DNA of 64,000 nt, taken from NCBI GenBank assembly GCA_963965975.1, contig OZ014421.1:5011001-5075000 (forward strand), read 5' to 3'. Below, piece by piece: positions 37,177-58,687 of this stretch. The stretch comes from Xestospongia bergquistia (taxonomy: Eukaryota; Porifera; Demospongiae; Haplosclerida; Petrosiidae). Position 1 is the first letter of the stretch, and each line of letters starts with the position of its first letter. Under the pieces are notes generated by a model. That model was given only the letters and a program-made list of their open reading frames with translations, did not search any database and was not told the origin of the DNA. Position numbers and translations under genes: made by a program.

Positions 37177-40100
37177 TCATGCATTCTTATTTCGATAATA
37201 TTCTATAACTTTTAAGTTGTTCAATGCTCCATGATGTGAGGGATTTAATTTGAGTGCATATTTTAGATGTTCTTCTGCCTCTTGTGTTCGACCCATTTGA
37301 TACAACAGAGTTCCTACAACATACTCAATATAATTATAACAGATCATTGTACTAACCAAGGTTAAAGTAAACTTCAGTGTAGGTTGGACTCATTTCAATT
37401 GTCTTCTTAAACATCATTTCTGATTCTCTAAATCTCTTCATTTCTCCATACAAACTTGCTAAATTCAACGGAAACACACTAAATGTAGGTTAGAGTCTGA
37501 AACCAAGGTAATGTTGTGATTAAGAGCCATACCCTGAGTTTACATATGATGTGTGAAGGGTTTGTTAGGCTCGTAAGCTTCTAATTTGTGTAGTTCCAAT
37601 TGGTTAAGGGCTCTAATTGATTTAGAGTATAGCAACAAGCCCATAACAACATGTGTTAGAAATATGTGAGTATGGGAGTAGCTAGGAAAGCCTGATGAGT
37701 ATCTAGTTACCTGACCAATCAGATTGCTTCATTTAATTATGCATACCCTAATAGTAATAATTATTATCTAATTAATTCTATTAGTACATCATTGAATTGT
37801 GTAGAATATTAATAGAGTTCAATTAGTCATTCTATTTTTTTGTTCAATTGACTAACCTAAGTTATTATAAGTCATTGGCTGATCTTCATTAAGTTTCAAT
37901 GACTCTTTATACTTCTCTTCTGCTTCTTTGTGTCGACCTATAGAACACCACTATAGACACAAATATGACACAGATACATTTTTACCTAGTCTGAAATACG
38001 TTGTAGCCAGATTGTTTAGTGTTTTACTATACATTGAAGGGTAAGTCATAGCCTTTTCAAAGCTGTGATAACACGATAATGCTTCAGACATATTTTCATG
38101 ATTTCTACGGTCTCACTTCTTAACTGCTTCATTGAAATTTTTAATTTCTGATAATAAATTGCCATAATTAAAGTAGACTTCAGCATAATCGGGCTCCACT
38201 TGTATCGCAATCTGACACAAGTACATTACAACACAGTGCATATTATTAATGTCTTACTAAGTAATGTTTTTGAGCCTCTTCAAAACGTCCAGCTGATTTC
38301 AATTCCATGGCATAGTTATTATGCATTTTAACATTATTGTAATTGACTTTAACACCAGACTCAAACAAAGCTAAATCTGACCACCAATCCTATACATAAT
38401 TACATAGAGAATTCAGTTCAGTCTGTATAGTCATACCCAGTTTCTTGACATTGTTTTTGCTGACATTATTATCAATATGTATATCATAATCATTTGTACA
38501 ATTTTCTATGGGTAAAACAAATACCAAATAGAATCATTAGAATATAAGGTATAGTTACCTTGTTTCCAATATGTTGACTGATTCTCTTGGCACCTATTAC
38601 AACTAAGAGGCAGAAACCCAAACTTGGAAGATATAAAACTCTATAATTTAATTTGGACATGTATGTATATATAAGTCAAACAGTGCACTATAATAAGTGA
38701 AATGACCTTTCTGCAATGACAAAGCCAACTTTAAATATGATACCAGTAGAAGGTAGAAAAGGAATAAGCATGAAAGCTAACCCCATGCCTACTTCAGAGT
38801 ATCCCCTATGAATAGAGAGATACATGTATAAAGTACTGGCTATAAATTATTAACAACCTGTTTGCTTTTAGCGTTACAATTGCAAGAGCGATTATTCCAG
38901 CATACAGTACTAATGACCAGATATTTCTTATATCAGAGAATGAGTCAATAATAGGAATAGAGCCCAATGACCAGTCACAGCAAAGAGAGGATGGTGTTAG
39001 TAATAGCCACATGTTCCAAGCATAGATATTGCTGAAGCTGAGGATTCTGAAAGATTAATTTATATAATTATAATACAACCCAGGATTAATAAATTTCATA
39101 GATATTTTATGCTATTTATACCTTACTGTTCTGTTAGGATGAAAAGCAGCTCTCATTTCTTCTGGTTTAAAGATTGGACTAGTACCATAGTTCATATATA
39201 TCCTAAACCACATCATTCCCATGCCTGCAACAATCAATAAACCTTTGAGAAGACAAAGTATGAACTTAAAGTCTACATGCATCGACACACACCTAGTCTT
39301 TTTCCAACTGTGAGTAGTTCTTTGTTACTGGAAACTCCTTGATTAATTAGCTTGTGGGTTTCTCCCTTAAAATGGCCATTCATCTTACTAGCTCCACTAT
39401 TGTCATTGCCCTTTCTCCATGGCCAATGCAATAAGACATCATAAGCTATACAAACACCTAATATTGTGATGCCTTGTTCTTTGCTAAGCATAGAGAGAAA
39501 TGCAAGACAAATTGACAATAAAAGTAACAAAGATTGCTTTGTAGATGGCCACATTTTGACAACATGAGCATAAGAGAGAAATGAAAGGAGAAAGAAAATG
39601 CATGAGACCAGCTCAGCTCTTCCCACTACACTAGCAACCTGTAAAGAAAACGTTAACCATGACAACCATGTATAAAATCTTATGACAAATTTATAGATAA
39701 AGTACAGGTGAATGGTATTGAACAAAACTAAGAAAACAGTCATAGTCATCTTTACAAACTTGAAGTTCAAGCAAAACTACCAAACAATACCAAGCTAATA
39801 AAATTTCCAATTGTCCATTCAATATATGTACATGCATAAACAAAGTATTGTTATATGTTTAACATAAGCAATATCATAGAAATGCCTTTGGACTTACTGC
39901 TTCAGTATGGATGCTGTGAGTAGCAAATAATAATGCTGCTAGTAGTGACCACTCTCTACTATTTCCAAGAACTATCTCTGCTGCTGGAAGGAATAGCATT
40001 GACGCTATTGCATGAAAAATGACATTAACTAAGTGATAACTGTATGGATTGAGTTTTGTGAAGTGATAGTTTAAGTATCTATATGTCAAGACTGTCAAAG

Positions 40101-40311
40101 GTCTATAAGACTTGTGACTCTCTCTGCGAGACATTGTCCCACCCCAAAAATCATGCCCAAAGAGCTCCAAAAATGATGTTTTTCGAGTGTCAAGGTCATC
40201 ATTGGTTAATATGGCGCGATGATCATCAAAAACAAAACCACCTCCAAGTGAGTTAGAATAGATCAAGACCGAGACTGCTCCAATAATAGCAAAACAGAGA
40301 GCCTTTTGCAT
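37177..40311 (-). CDS. TMTC4: TMTC4-like membrane TPR protein (O-mannosyltransferase family)
   Basis: Spliced - strand gene starting MQKALCFAIIG (ATG 40309-40311); the upstream codons of the longer frame have no ATG. First exons: 40311-39898, 39638-39293, 39229-39123, about 39046-38860, 38805-38707 and 38640-38562; further exons then carry TPR units to the stop at 37177. Signatures are GGGFVFDDHRAIL, SHKSYRPLTVLTYRY, VVGRAELVSC, LSKEQGITILG, LLLTPSSLCCDWSLG, FLPSTGIIFKVGFVIAE. They match TMTC4 better than TMTC1-3 from memory. At least four TPRs follow (EPDYAEVYFNYGNLLSE, SKTLNNLATTYFRLG, GALNNLKVIEYY). A 54-nt intron at 38063-38116 removes an apparent in-frame TGA. TMTC proteins act in the ER on cadherin O-mannosylation. 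Confidence 0.85.
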
Positions 40312-40390
40312 CCTTTTGTAAGTTCCACGAGGGGTGAGGCTCAACTGAGCATGCGCAATGCAACACGTGGGTAAGTGAGTTGTAGCAACA
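40312..40390. promoter_or_regulatory. 79-bp bidirectional promoter/5' UTR, TMTC4 | HMCES
   Basis: Only 79 bp separate the TMTC4 ATG (-) and the HMCES ATG (+), and it includes both 5' UTRs. It contains GAGCATGCGC, reminiscent of an NRF-1-type GCATGCGC site of bidirectional housekeeping promoters, and CACGTG. Site identities are inferred from sequence only. Confidence 0.55.
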
Positions 40391-42938
40391 ATGTGTGGCC
40401 GATGTGCTTGGTAAGTTTGTTATTTGTTGCCTTTCAACTACGCATATGATATCATTTAGTACTAGAGACCCTGAAGGCATTCAACGTGCATGTGCTTACA
40501 GGAGTAAAGAGGGTCAAACAGTTGTTAAACCTGCTTGGGTGGCGGTCAACAGTCAGAAATACTTTCCATCTTACAACATCAGTCCACAAACCAACACGTA
40601 TGTAACAATACATAACTAAACATAACTCTTCTATGATATTTGTTTGTATGAACTATAATTTTACGTGCAAAATTTAATGCACAATGAATATATCAATATT
40701 GACATGATCCTCTTGATGTAGTTTGTCATTTCACAGGCCAGTGTTGTTATCTGGACGACATCACCACATTCAAGCATCACTTGAGAGCCAATCAGAGCCA
40801 TTGGGTATCCATGAAAGCACAGAAAGAGTGTTACAGGTAACACAAAATTAACGTACCTAATGTCATTAAGTGGTAATAGTGTTAAGTGTCTTGTCATAGT
40901 TGTTTACATCGTAGATCAATCATTCAGTTAACCCTTTACTGACCAGTGATGTGTATATGGTCATTAAAGGTTAAGTATTGTTTCAAAAACAAGAAATTCA
41001 ATATAGAAAATAGATCTTTGTTAATTCAGATACGCACCTTATTGCAAATACACATAATATTGCGTAAATATGTGCTATGTGGTATAAAAAATGTGTGTTT
41101 TTATTATCTTATTCATTGTATAATTAGTCAATTTCTTTTTCATTATAGGTAATGAAGTGGGGGTTAATTCCCAGCTGGCACAAAGACCAACCTCAGTCTT
41201 TTCCCACACTACTTAACAATTGTCGCTCTATTAGTATGTTTGAGAAGCCTTCCTTTAGAAATGCTATTAACAAGTGTCAAAGATGTGTGGTATTAGTAGA
41301 AGGGTAATGTTATATGATCTCTGCTGTCAATAGAATATCCTAATTTATAGCTTCTATGAGTGGAAAACTTTTAAAGACAAAAAGAAACAGCCATACTTTA
41401 TCTACTTCTCTGATCGTGATCCATCCACAGAGACAGTGGAACTGAACAGTCTTGAGGAAATGGTTGGATAAGTACTGGAATATGATTTTTGTATGTCTCT
41501 TAATAGGAAAGTACAACAGCTATAGCTAGTAGTACTACAAATGATAGTGGTAGATTGTTAACATTAGCTGGACTGTATGATATATGGACACCAGAGAAAC
41601 CTGAAGTAAGTAAAGGAACTTATGTAAGAATTAGAATGTGTTAGTGCACACACATATGAATAATGTATTAACTTGAGTATCCATATTAATTCCTTTCATA
41701 ATGTCATGAATATATTAAAATATTAAACATAATTATAATTTTCTGTCTGCATTATATAAATATTATAATATACTAGTACAATTAATTAACATATATTTGA
41801 ATACTGTATTAAACTATTTCTATTAGTCTCATATTAATCGTTAACCTTCCTTGCATAATGCCATAAATACTTGTAACAATGGCTTCCTTAGCAACGGCAG
41901 CAGACATTTGCTAATAAGGATCGACTTTACACTGTACATGGAATACACAGCCCTTATAAACCATTACATACCACACACCATTGAATTATTGCTGGTCTGC
42001 AAACATTATTATAACTGCATTTCTGTAGAGTTTATTTCAGAGAGTTATTACTTTATTTATTACTCGAGGAACCAGTGTTAGTCTTCATTATTTTATAGGA
42101 TGAAGCACTTTATACATACACTATTATTACTGTTGATGCAACTGAGACTTTTGGTACCACTATTCATCATCGGATGCCAGTGAGTTAGGTTGTTTGGTTG
42201 TGTCTCCTAATATTATGTGCTAATAGGCTGTCCTTGAAGATGAAAATGCTGTGAAAGAATGGCTTGATCCAGCTATACCTACTGCTAAAGTAATGACACT
42301 GTATTATGTTGTTCACTAGTCTAGAGTTTACTAATGGTAGCTATCCTAGGTCGCTGTGGTAAGTACTGATGTTCACTAGTTTAGAGCTTACTAATGGTAG
42401 CTATCCTAGGTCACTGTGGTAAGTACTGATGTTCATTAGTCTAGAGTTTATTAATGGTAGCTATCCTATGTCACTGTGGTAAGTACTGCTAGTCTATTTA
42501 TGGTAACTATTCTATGTCATTGTGGTAAGTACTGATGTTCATTAGTTCAGAGGTCACTGTGGTAATGTTACTATGTTTTCTTATACAATATAGGCTGTAA
42601 AATGTATTAACCAAAAAGGTAGTGACAAGTTGTCATGGCATCCTGTGACATCACTTGTTGGTAATGTCAAGCATAAATCTCCAGATTGTATTGTTGAAAT
42701 TGACTTAAAGTAAGTACTATCTATTTTTCATCCACATTCCATTAATCCTTACATTAACCCTCTTTATCTTGCATTATTTACTAGTAAAAAGCCACCTATT
42801 AATAAGAAAGGTACTTTGTTAAATTGGTTTACTGTCTCGCCAAAGAAAGATACTACTAATGGTACTGCAAATATGAGCAGCCCCGCCCATACTGATCAGG
42901 AGCCTGTGTCCAAGAAACCTAAACTTGAAGACTCTTAG
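40391..42938 (+). CDS. HMCES: HMCES, abasic-site DNA-protein crosslink sensor (SRAP)
   Basis: Ten exons: 40391-40410, 40460-40597, 40737-40836, 41149-41303, 41351-41462, 41507-41605, 42099-42179, 42227-42289, 42594-42709, 42785-42938; phases agree. The protein begins MCGRCA, whose Cys2 forms the thiazolidine crosslink with abasic sites. It continues with YFPSYNISPQTNT, MKWGLIPSWHKD, NNCRSISMFEKPSF, RCVVLVEGFYEW, LLTLAGLYDIW, YTIITVDAT and IHHRMP, all SRAP landmarks including the catalytic Glu and His. The C-terminus (KKGTLLNWFTVSPKK) resembles the PIP-like box at the end of human HMCES. It shields ssDNA abasic sites at replication forks. The intron 42290-42593 holds a sense 60-bp repeat array. 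Confidence 0.95.
42312..42571 (+). repeat. 60-bp intron-like repeat, array 5 (sense to HMCES)
   Basis: About four units, the last ones degenerate and shortened, filling most of the 304-nt HMCES intron. The sense orientation puts donor-like, branch-like and acceptor-like motifs on the transcript. Confidence 0.93.
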
Positions 42939-45111
42939 CAATAATTCATATAATTTAATTACCGCATATTAACCATTTATATCACTTATTTATCTGTTTG
43001 ATTTGCAATAATCATAATTTTATTCATTGTAATTTAGTTCCAATTTATCTATAATTGAATTGTGTTTCGTTTAATTAGGTTTGCATGTATACGGTCATCA
43101 CAAAAAGACAAGAACTGGTGCGGGACGCGTCAGCCAGAAACCTCTCCAATTTTCGTCCGGAGTATCGTTATTCATCACTTTCACTAGAAGAAAGGCTTGT
43201 TCAGACTTAACGTGATAGCTGTTCGAGTTTAGAGCGTGTAGGATTCGTGTTTACTATCAAAATTTCTCTTATTCAAGACTTATTTTAATATTGGTGAGTT
43301 GAATTTGTTTTTTTTTTTGAAATTTGGCGACTGATAGCAGCTGCTATGCATGTCTGTGTGTGTAGAGATGTCATTGGAGTCTGTAGTACTATCTTGTCTT
43401 TCTGATGTTGGTACTTTGTCAGAGTTGACTCTGACAAAAAGTGCTAAGAGGCTAAATAGGTGTAATGATGTAGAATGCATACTATAGTATTAGTGTTATA
43501 TCTGCTGTGTCTCTAAATATGGAAATAGTATTTGATGCTATAGAACATGTACACTTGATTTGAGACTGGTTTATTACATTGACATTACAGTGGGAGTAGT
43601 TGTTGCAGACATTGTCAACTATATTGTGACTCTGTTAAGTCCCAGTACTGATGATGTGTTCATGTAGTTGTATGAATAGTAGTTATATGATAGAGGTTAT
43701 TAAATTGGATGGACAAATGGATTGGTTAATGATTGGACAGATAAACTGATGTACAGACTGTTAGATGGACAATCACAGTGAGATGAATGTATGAATAGAC
43801 GAAGAGACAATCAATCAAATAGAAAGTTATTGTATGATGTCATATAGTAATATTAATCCTTTCTCTTGTTACAGCACTAATTACAAATACTAACTTGTTA
43901 TTTATAGCAACAGTACATATCCTAAAATATCACCTTAAATTGCTGTGTCATTCATATAGCAGATTTGTTATCAGACCATAAGATTATTCTTTGACGATGT
44001 ACACACAAAACAGGTAGCTGGGTGTATTAGAATATATTATGACTGGGGGGTCATTGTGCCTGTTACAGCAACAACTGATATACTTCTTTGTTCTTTTACC
44101 TAGACACATCTTTAACAACAAAATATCCATTTGTAAAAAGCCTTATAACTAAAGATATAATTGTATTGTTTCATTTCTAGGGCTTGTTGTACAAATTATA
44201 TGAGTTTTATAGTTGTCTTCACTAATGTATGGGAATACCTACAGCATGTGTGTGTGTGTGAGTAGCTCCATCTTTGCATTGTCTAGTTGAGGGTGGGGCT
44301 TCTTCTTGTTGAAATAGCTCTATTCTAACTGCTATACTTCTAGGTGGGATGAGATGACATGTGAACATTATATCATCATGTTTATATCACCTAAAGAATG
44401 AACATACCTTTGGTAATTTATAATACTTGAATTTTGTAAAATAAATTTACTCCTTTCCTCCCTTCCATAAAGTCCAACTTTAAAGACCCCTGTAATATAA
44501 TTATTAACAAGAATGTTTGTGATTATTATGTTGTCAAAAAATACTCAAAATAGTGAATACTGATGTTAACAATAGTCACTACACATATCATTACTACTTT
44601 ACTCTGTCCCTTTGTAATGTATATTTGATGTGTGATGTCAATAGTTATATGTATCATTGAGTTACTTGATACTAGATTACTGATACATTTACTATGCTGA
44701 TTACCTTCATTAGTTCTAGTATATCAGGCACTGACAGGTAGTCCTATTAACATTCCATGTGACTGTAGTCAATACTATTAGTGCTATTGATAACTGGATG
44801 CCTTGTAATTCAAGTGGCAATGATAGGCTATATGATGACTTAGTGTGTTTATGTACTTTGTATTAGCTCATTTGTTAATAGATTATTACTGGTTAACTAT
44901 AGACTAATTTTGTGTGAGTGAACTTGAGGATTAATGTACTAATGTACAAATGGGACAGTTCATAATTCACGCAGGAAGACTACATGGACTCTTGTAGTAG
45001 TTAGTATAGTAAACAAGATCATTACTTTATGTCTCGTTTGGTAATATAAACTTATTATTAAAGTTCTCACTTATTAGTTATTGTAATAGTGATCCTAGTG
45101 TCTTTACGCAT

Positions 45112-45182
45112 GTTCACTAGTCTAGAACGTACTAATGGTAGCTGTCCTACGTCACTGTGGTAAATACTGATGTTCACTACTA
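45112..45182 (+). repeat. 60-bp intron-like repeat, array 6 (single unit)
   Basis: One unit plus flank (TGTTCACTAGTCTAGAACGT, ACTAATGGTAGCTGTCC, CACTGTGGTAAATACTGATG) in the putative PKN first intron, sense to PKN. Confidence 0.85.
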
Positions 45183-46079
45183 TCAACATTACCAGTACAA
45201 CTCCTTCTAGCCAAATCAGCTGTTGTGTTTATATAATACATGCCCTACTGTCTATCATCAGCTTATATGTAGAATCCAACTGTTGTATACAATTATTATT
45301 ATAGATCTTTTTGCTAACATTCCTCTCATTCCAAATGCCACATCACTTACACTAATAGGTGTGAACTTACTTTTAGAGTACTACTGTTTGACTAGACCAT
45401 GATATAGAATAGTCAGCTGTGGAACAACTGTCAGCGCATTGACATTGGTGAGCGCACTTTATTTGAGACAAGTGATGCCATTGTGGTAAAGAGACTTGTT
45501 CCGTCTCATGTACTTTTCATGTAGATGTGTGATTAGTGAGTTATTACAAGGATGACCATGTAAGCTTAATGATGTTAATAGACCTCTGTCAGAAAGGATG
45601 TACTGTTTATCAGTGCTATGATAGCGTGTACTGGTGCTTAGTAATAGATATTTCAATGGCTACACTTAGGATATGATATAAACTCACTATACTTATATAT
45701 ATCACTATAGACTACTGAATAAACAATGATACTAGCAATAACCTATATATATATAAACATTGTACTATGAAATGTACTAATGTATGTATGCTATAGATTA
45801 GTTCTTGTGAATTATACCTTCTGGAAGAAAGATGATTCATGATTAGATTGGCGTGTAATGATAGACTAGATTATGGAATTAGGAAGTGACATGTACCACT
45901 TGCCAAGACAGACAACTTGGTTAAGTAATTACTGGTTCATTAGTTCAATTATGTCTGTTCCTCTTTTGATGGGATGCAATGTAATATGAATTACTATTGA
46001 AGTTTCGTGTGACTGTCACTAGGGTCCAAGGTCATTGCAGGAAGTGCTGATGTCAAAAGAATATTAATAGTAATTATCT

Positions 46080-46352
46080 TGGTGACTGCAGTAAGTACTG
46101 ATGTTCACTAGTCTATAGCTTACTAATGGTAGCTATCCTATGTTACTATGATAAGTACTGATGTTCATTAGTCTAGAACTTACTAATGGTAGCTATCCTA
46201 GGTCACTGTGGTAAATACTGATATTCACTAGTCTAGAGCTTAGTAATGGTAGATATCCCAGGTCACTGTGGTAAGTACTGATGTTTACTAGTCTAGAGCT
46301 TACTAATGGTAGCTATCCTATATCACTGTGGTCAAGTACTGATGTTCACTAT
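46080..46352 (+). repeat. 60-bp intron-like repeat, array 7
   Basis: About 4.5 units, 60-bp spacing, sense to PKN, in the putative 5' UTR intron. Confidence 0.92.
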
Positions 46353-46773
46353 GTTCAACCACAAAAAATACTTTAGATATACAATAGCTTCAGTCAGCAG
46401 AAGACCCAACTAAGCAGACAGTTTAACTAGTGGTTTCTATAGTTAACCCTCTTCAAAGCTCAATTAACTCTGTTTGCATGGATTAGTATGTTAGCCAAAC
46501 CACTAGCCCCCACATACTATAATAATAGAGTTGACTAATGATGATCTCACTCAAGGAAATGAATATATCAACATCTATTCCCAGAACATTATAGTACAAT
46601 ATATCAATGCATGTACTTGGTCTACCTATTTTTATAACAATCATAGTTTGGTTGTATTTAAATTTTATGTAGTTTCCTTATTTTGACATTAATTGTCTAA
46701 ACAATTATAGTGTGTTTGTGAAATTGAACTGTTGTTAGTAATAATATGTTATTTCTTGTCTTCTATATCACCT

Positions 46774-47054
<281 letters not shown>

Positions 47055-47707
47055 ATCTCATTAATTAGTGAAATCACACACTATTAATATTGCACAGTAG
47101 TTAGCTAATGTAAATGTTTCAGAGACCTAACTAGTAACTTTTAGAACTTAAAAGTTCTTGTCTTTCACTTGAATATTGCACTTCTAGAAACCTAACAATG
47201 TCATCATTACCCACACCTCTGTTTGTTTTTATATCCCAATATATCATAAAGTACATGTACATGTAATAGGTGCTAATTATGGAATTGGTTCACATTCCTC
47301 AAGGAGATTATGTCAGAATGACATCATATGTATTATGTATCTAAGCAACCAGCATAACTAGACACTTAACTGTACATTGTGAAATTTGTGATTGAAATCC
47401 TGTAACAGAAACTGTAGTGTCATCCTCCACGTTTATTAATGTCAATTTTTATTAGATTACTTGTAATGCCCTCACCATAACTTACCAAACCTGCACATAG
47501 TATCTGTATTTAATACAGTGACTTAATTAGTCACTCTCTTTTTTTTTTGATCTCACTCCCTCTTTGAGTTATAGGGAATATTTGTAATTGAATTAGTGTG
47601 TGAAGTTGTGGTAGTACTACTATGTAATAGTATTGTGTACTTTAGAGCATATTTATGTGTTCTTTAAATCAGAACTAGTACTTAACAATTTAATATAAGA
47701 ACACTTG

Positions 47708-47800
47708 TATAATGGTAGCTATCCTGAGTGATATAGGTTGAGTTACTGTGGTAAATACTGATGTTTGCTTATCTAGAGATTACTAATAGAAACTATTTTA
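47708..47800 (+). repeat. 60-bp intron-like repeat, array 8 (degenerate)
   Basis: About 1.3 diverged units (AATGGTAGCTATCCTGAG, TACTGTGGTAAATACTGATG), sense to PKN. Confidence 0.75.
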
Positions 47801-48060
47801 TGTTGTGTGTGTGTCCAGTCCAAAGTGTTCTACATTCAAATGATATTTGTTCCATTTAAACTCTTAACATTTCCCTCTTTCATCCTTAGGTACTTCCTCA
47901 GTTTACACAAACATTCACTAGATAAACCACTCAAGAGGAAGACTGTAAGTGTTCTCCACTGTTTGTTGATTTTAATGGTTAGTTTCAATATTCAATTACT
48001 TTTAGACATAAATAATTTTCCCCAGTCTTCTGGACTGTGTGCTAACTTACCAGGTACACC

Positions 48061-56169
<8,109 letters not shown>

Positions 56170-57361
56170 AGTTCTCCTCACCTTTGATCACCTCTGTATA
56201 ATAACAATGCTGACTTAGCATTTTGTCATACATCAAATGTGCCTCATTCATTTTGTTTCGGCAAAAGAAAAACAATTTTTGCTCCCTTTTTCATGTCATT
56301 AGCCATTCTCATTTCATTTTCTTTAAAATACATGAGCCTAAGTTAGTATATGTAATGGATCTCCATATATACATATACTTGTTAGTATTGTTTGTAGATC
56401 ATAAATGTTCAAAGATGTGTAAAATTATATATGGAAACTATTTTTATGTATTGTTAATTATAATATTTAATATAATATACGATTATATTAGTTAATTTTA
56501 ATTATAAAGAATAAATTTTTTTTCTGTTGTATTTGTGTCAAATACATGAGAACATGTGTTTGTGTGTAAATTATGTTGTTTTCTTGTTTTTTTTGCTTTG
56601 ATTTGTATACATTCATTAGTACTATCATTATTGTATTAGAAAAGTATTGTGTTATGAATAAAGATTTATATATCAACAAGGATAGCCCGGTCTGACTATG
56701 ACATAGTAGGGAACAATGATATAATTTTGGGAAAAGAATGTGTACAGTTTATCATTAGAAGTAACAACAAACAAATATTATAAAAATAATAATATAGTCT
56801 TTTCATAATATTTTATATTACACATAAATTAAATGTATATCCTGTTATAAAGACATTGATTAATGTCCTTACATATAATATTATGTACTGTTAATTTATT
56901 TAAAGAGGACAGCCCCTCTAATCAGAACAATTAATTAAGTTGATGTAGAGACACATACACATGGATTTGTATTGAAGGTTTAAAATTTATATTATTGAAA
57001 TTTCAGTTGTAATAATAATAACAATAATAATACAAACAGTTGTTTTTATTATTGATAGAGAGATTTGTTTGATGATATAACAATATTGATAATAAAACAA
57101 ACATTAGAAATAAAATAGTCATGATACTACACGTGGAGGGAAGAATGGATTTTTATAATTGTTATTGCATTTTAATGATATAGAATTTTGTTTTTTATAT
57201 TATTTTAATTATGTTTTGTTGAATATGTAGAGACTTCAGTACTCTCCTGCATCAAATTCAAAATACCAGTATCTGAATTAACAGGAGGTACTTCTGTCTC
57301 ATGTGGTGTAATATATAAGATAAAATTGAAATAATACATTCTAAAGTGATGAGACTTACAA
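56170..57361. other. Convergent 3' region PKN / orphan gene
   Basis: PKN 3' UTR with two AATAAA signals, then very AT-rich DNA. On the - strand a possible exon at about 57294-57208 (after a GAGACAG acceptor) encodes EVPPVNSDTGILNLMQESTE and ends KHN; it might be a 3' exon of the orphan gene, but does not splice in frame past its TAG. Confidence 0.45.
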
Positions 57362-58687
57362 CTATAAAGATCTTGAGAAACTACATGAATCAGTTTGTTG
57401 TTGTTGTTGTTGTGATGATTGTGTAACAGTTAAAGGTACTTCGTGAAAAGGGTTCAAAACTCCACTTATATTCACGCTTCTGTTGATGTGAGGGTGAAGA
57501 TGATGATGTGATGGTGATATTGAGTCTAAATTGAAGGAGAAAGAGTTATTGGGTGACGAGTTGTGGGTGTGGTTTTGGTGTCCCAAGTAGGAACAGTCCA
57601 TTGGATTACTATAATCTATTGAGTCTGCTTTTGTGATTGAAATAGTTGTATTAGAGTGATTGGTCTCCATATCTCCAATGTCCATTTGATCCTCTGTGGT
57701 TGTATTCACACTGTCCATGACAAATCCAATTGTTTGAGTCACATGATTGGTCATGTGACCACCAAATGATGTACTGTTTTGACTATAGTTGGTAGGGAGA
57801 TCCATGTAGTTGATCATTTGACAAGGATCACTTTGAGCAACAGGAAAAGATAATGAAGTTTGAGGGGTACCAACCTGTGAACTTTTCTGTTTCAAACTGG
57901 CCGCTAAGGACATGTGGTTAAACTCTGATAATAAAGGATTCTGGGAGGGAAAGACTCCACTGAAAGTCTTTGCTCTAATACGAACATGTTGAGGTGAAGG
58001 ACTCCGTCTAAAATGACGACTTTCTCTCTCTCTCTCTTCATGACAGGCTTTCTTCTTTGTAATATCATGTTGTAGCCATGATGGATCAACACTATTGCTA
58101 TGCCATGACTGTTCAGCCTCTTCATGATGTCTCTTAAGGGAAATTTTACGCTTCCGTTCACCATTCTCATCAAGATCATAATGACTTGAGTCCACGTTAC
58201 CCAAATGAGGGGTGTGGTTATGAAATGCTGGGTACAGCTGGTTCTGTTGCATTAGAACTTGACAACGTTGCATTTCTCCATTCACAGGAAGTGACCCACT
58301 AAAAAGATGAGGATGGCTAGTGGAGTCATTAGGAGGATGAACAAAATCAGTAGGGAGAGTATGGGGGATATCAGGTAGAGTTATGGAAGATGAAGGAGAG
58401 GAGGAGGACGGATCAGAGGGTGTAGCTTGAGGATGATCAGGAGAAGGATAGAAAAATGGGGAGTGGCTCCAACTAGGAGAACCAGGTTCTGATTCCCCTC
58501 GACTCGACACGGGACTGGGTCCGTGAGAACGAGGTCTATTATTGGAAAATAATAACGTGTTGAAGTCAAATTGAGTTATGTCTACATTGTGTGACGGACA
58601 TTCAGGACTTGGAGGAGGAGCTCGGGGGAGAGGGGAACACACCTCATCTGTTTCATCAACTATATTAAGTCCCTCACAAGCTGCCAT
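57362..58687 (-). CDS. Orphan Pro/Ser/His-rich protein, probably nuclear
   Basis: A 441-residue frame from MAACEGLNIVDETDEV to a polyQ-containing end (QSSQQQQQQTDSC). No family recognised. Features: an acidic N-terminus with SPLPRAPPPSPECPSHN, long Ser/Pro stretches, a basic cluster GERKRKISLKRHHEEAEQ that could be a nuclear localisation signal, another basic patch SRHFRRSPSPQHVRIRAK, then Asn/Ser/His-rich sequence. No membrane segment or globular domain is visible, so it is likely disordered, perhaps a transcriptional co-factor (inference). A GTAAGT donor lies four bases after the TAG, implying a 3' UTR intron. A 5' noncoding exon with donor GACTTTT/GTAAGT near 60045 is likely. Confidence 0.65.
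   Translation of the reverse strand: MAACEGLNIVDETDEVCSPLPRAPPPSPECPSHNVDITQFDFNTLLFSNNRPRSHGPSPVSSRGESEPGSPSWSHSPFFYPSPDHPQATPSDPSSSSPSSSITLPDIPHTLPTDFVHPPNDSTSHPHLFSGSLPVNGEMQRCQVLMQQNQLYPAFHNHTPHLGNVDSSHYDLDENGERKRKISLKRHHEEAEQSWHSNSVDPSWLQHDITKKKACHEERERESRHFRRSPSPQHVRIRAKTFSGVFPSQNPLLSEFNHMSLAASLKQKSSQVGTPQTSLSFPVAQSDPCQMINYMDLPTNYSQNSTSFGGHMTNHVTQTIGFVMDSVNTTTEDQMDIGDMETNHSNTTISITKADSIDYSNPMDCSYLGHQNHTHNSSPNNSFSFNLDSISPSHHHLHPHINRSVNISGVLNPFHEVPLTVTQSSQQQQQQTDSCSFSRSL

Noticed and set aside
38063-38116. In-frame TGA in the TMTC4 TPR region
   Set aside because: A 54-nt GT-AG intron removes it and restores a normal TPR (AVKNFEKAM).
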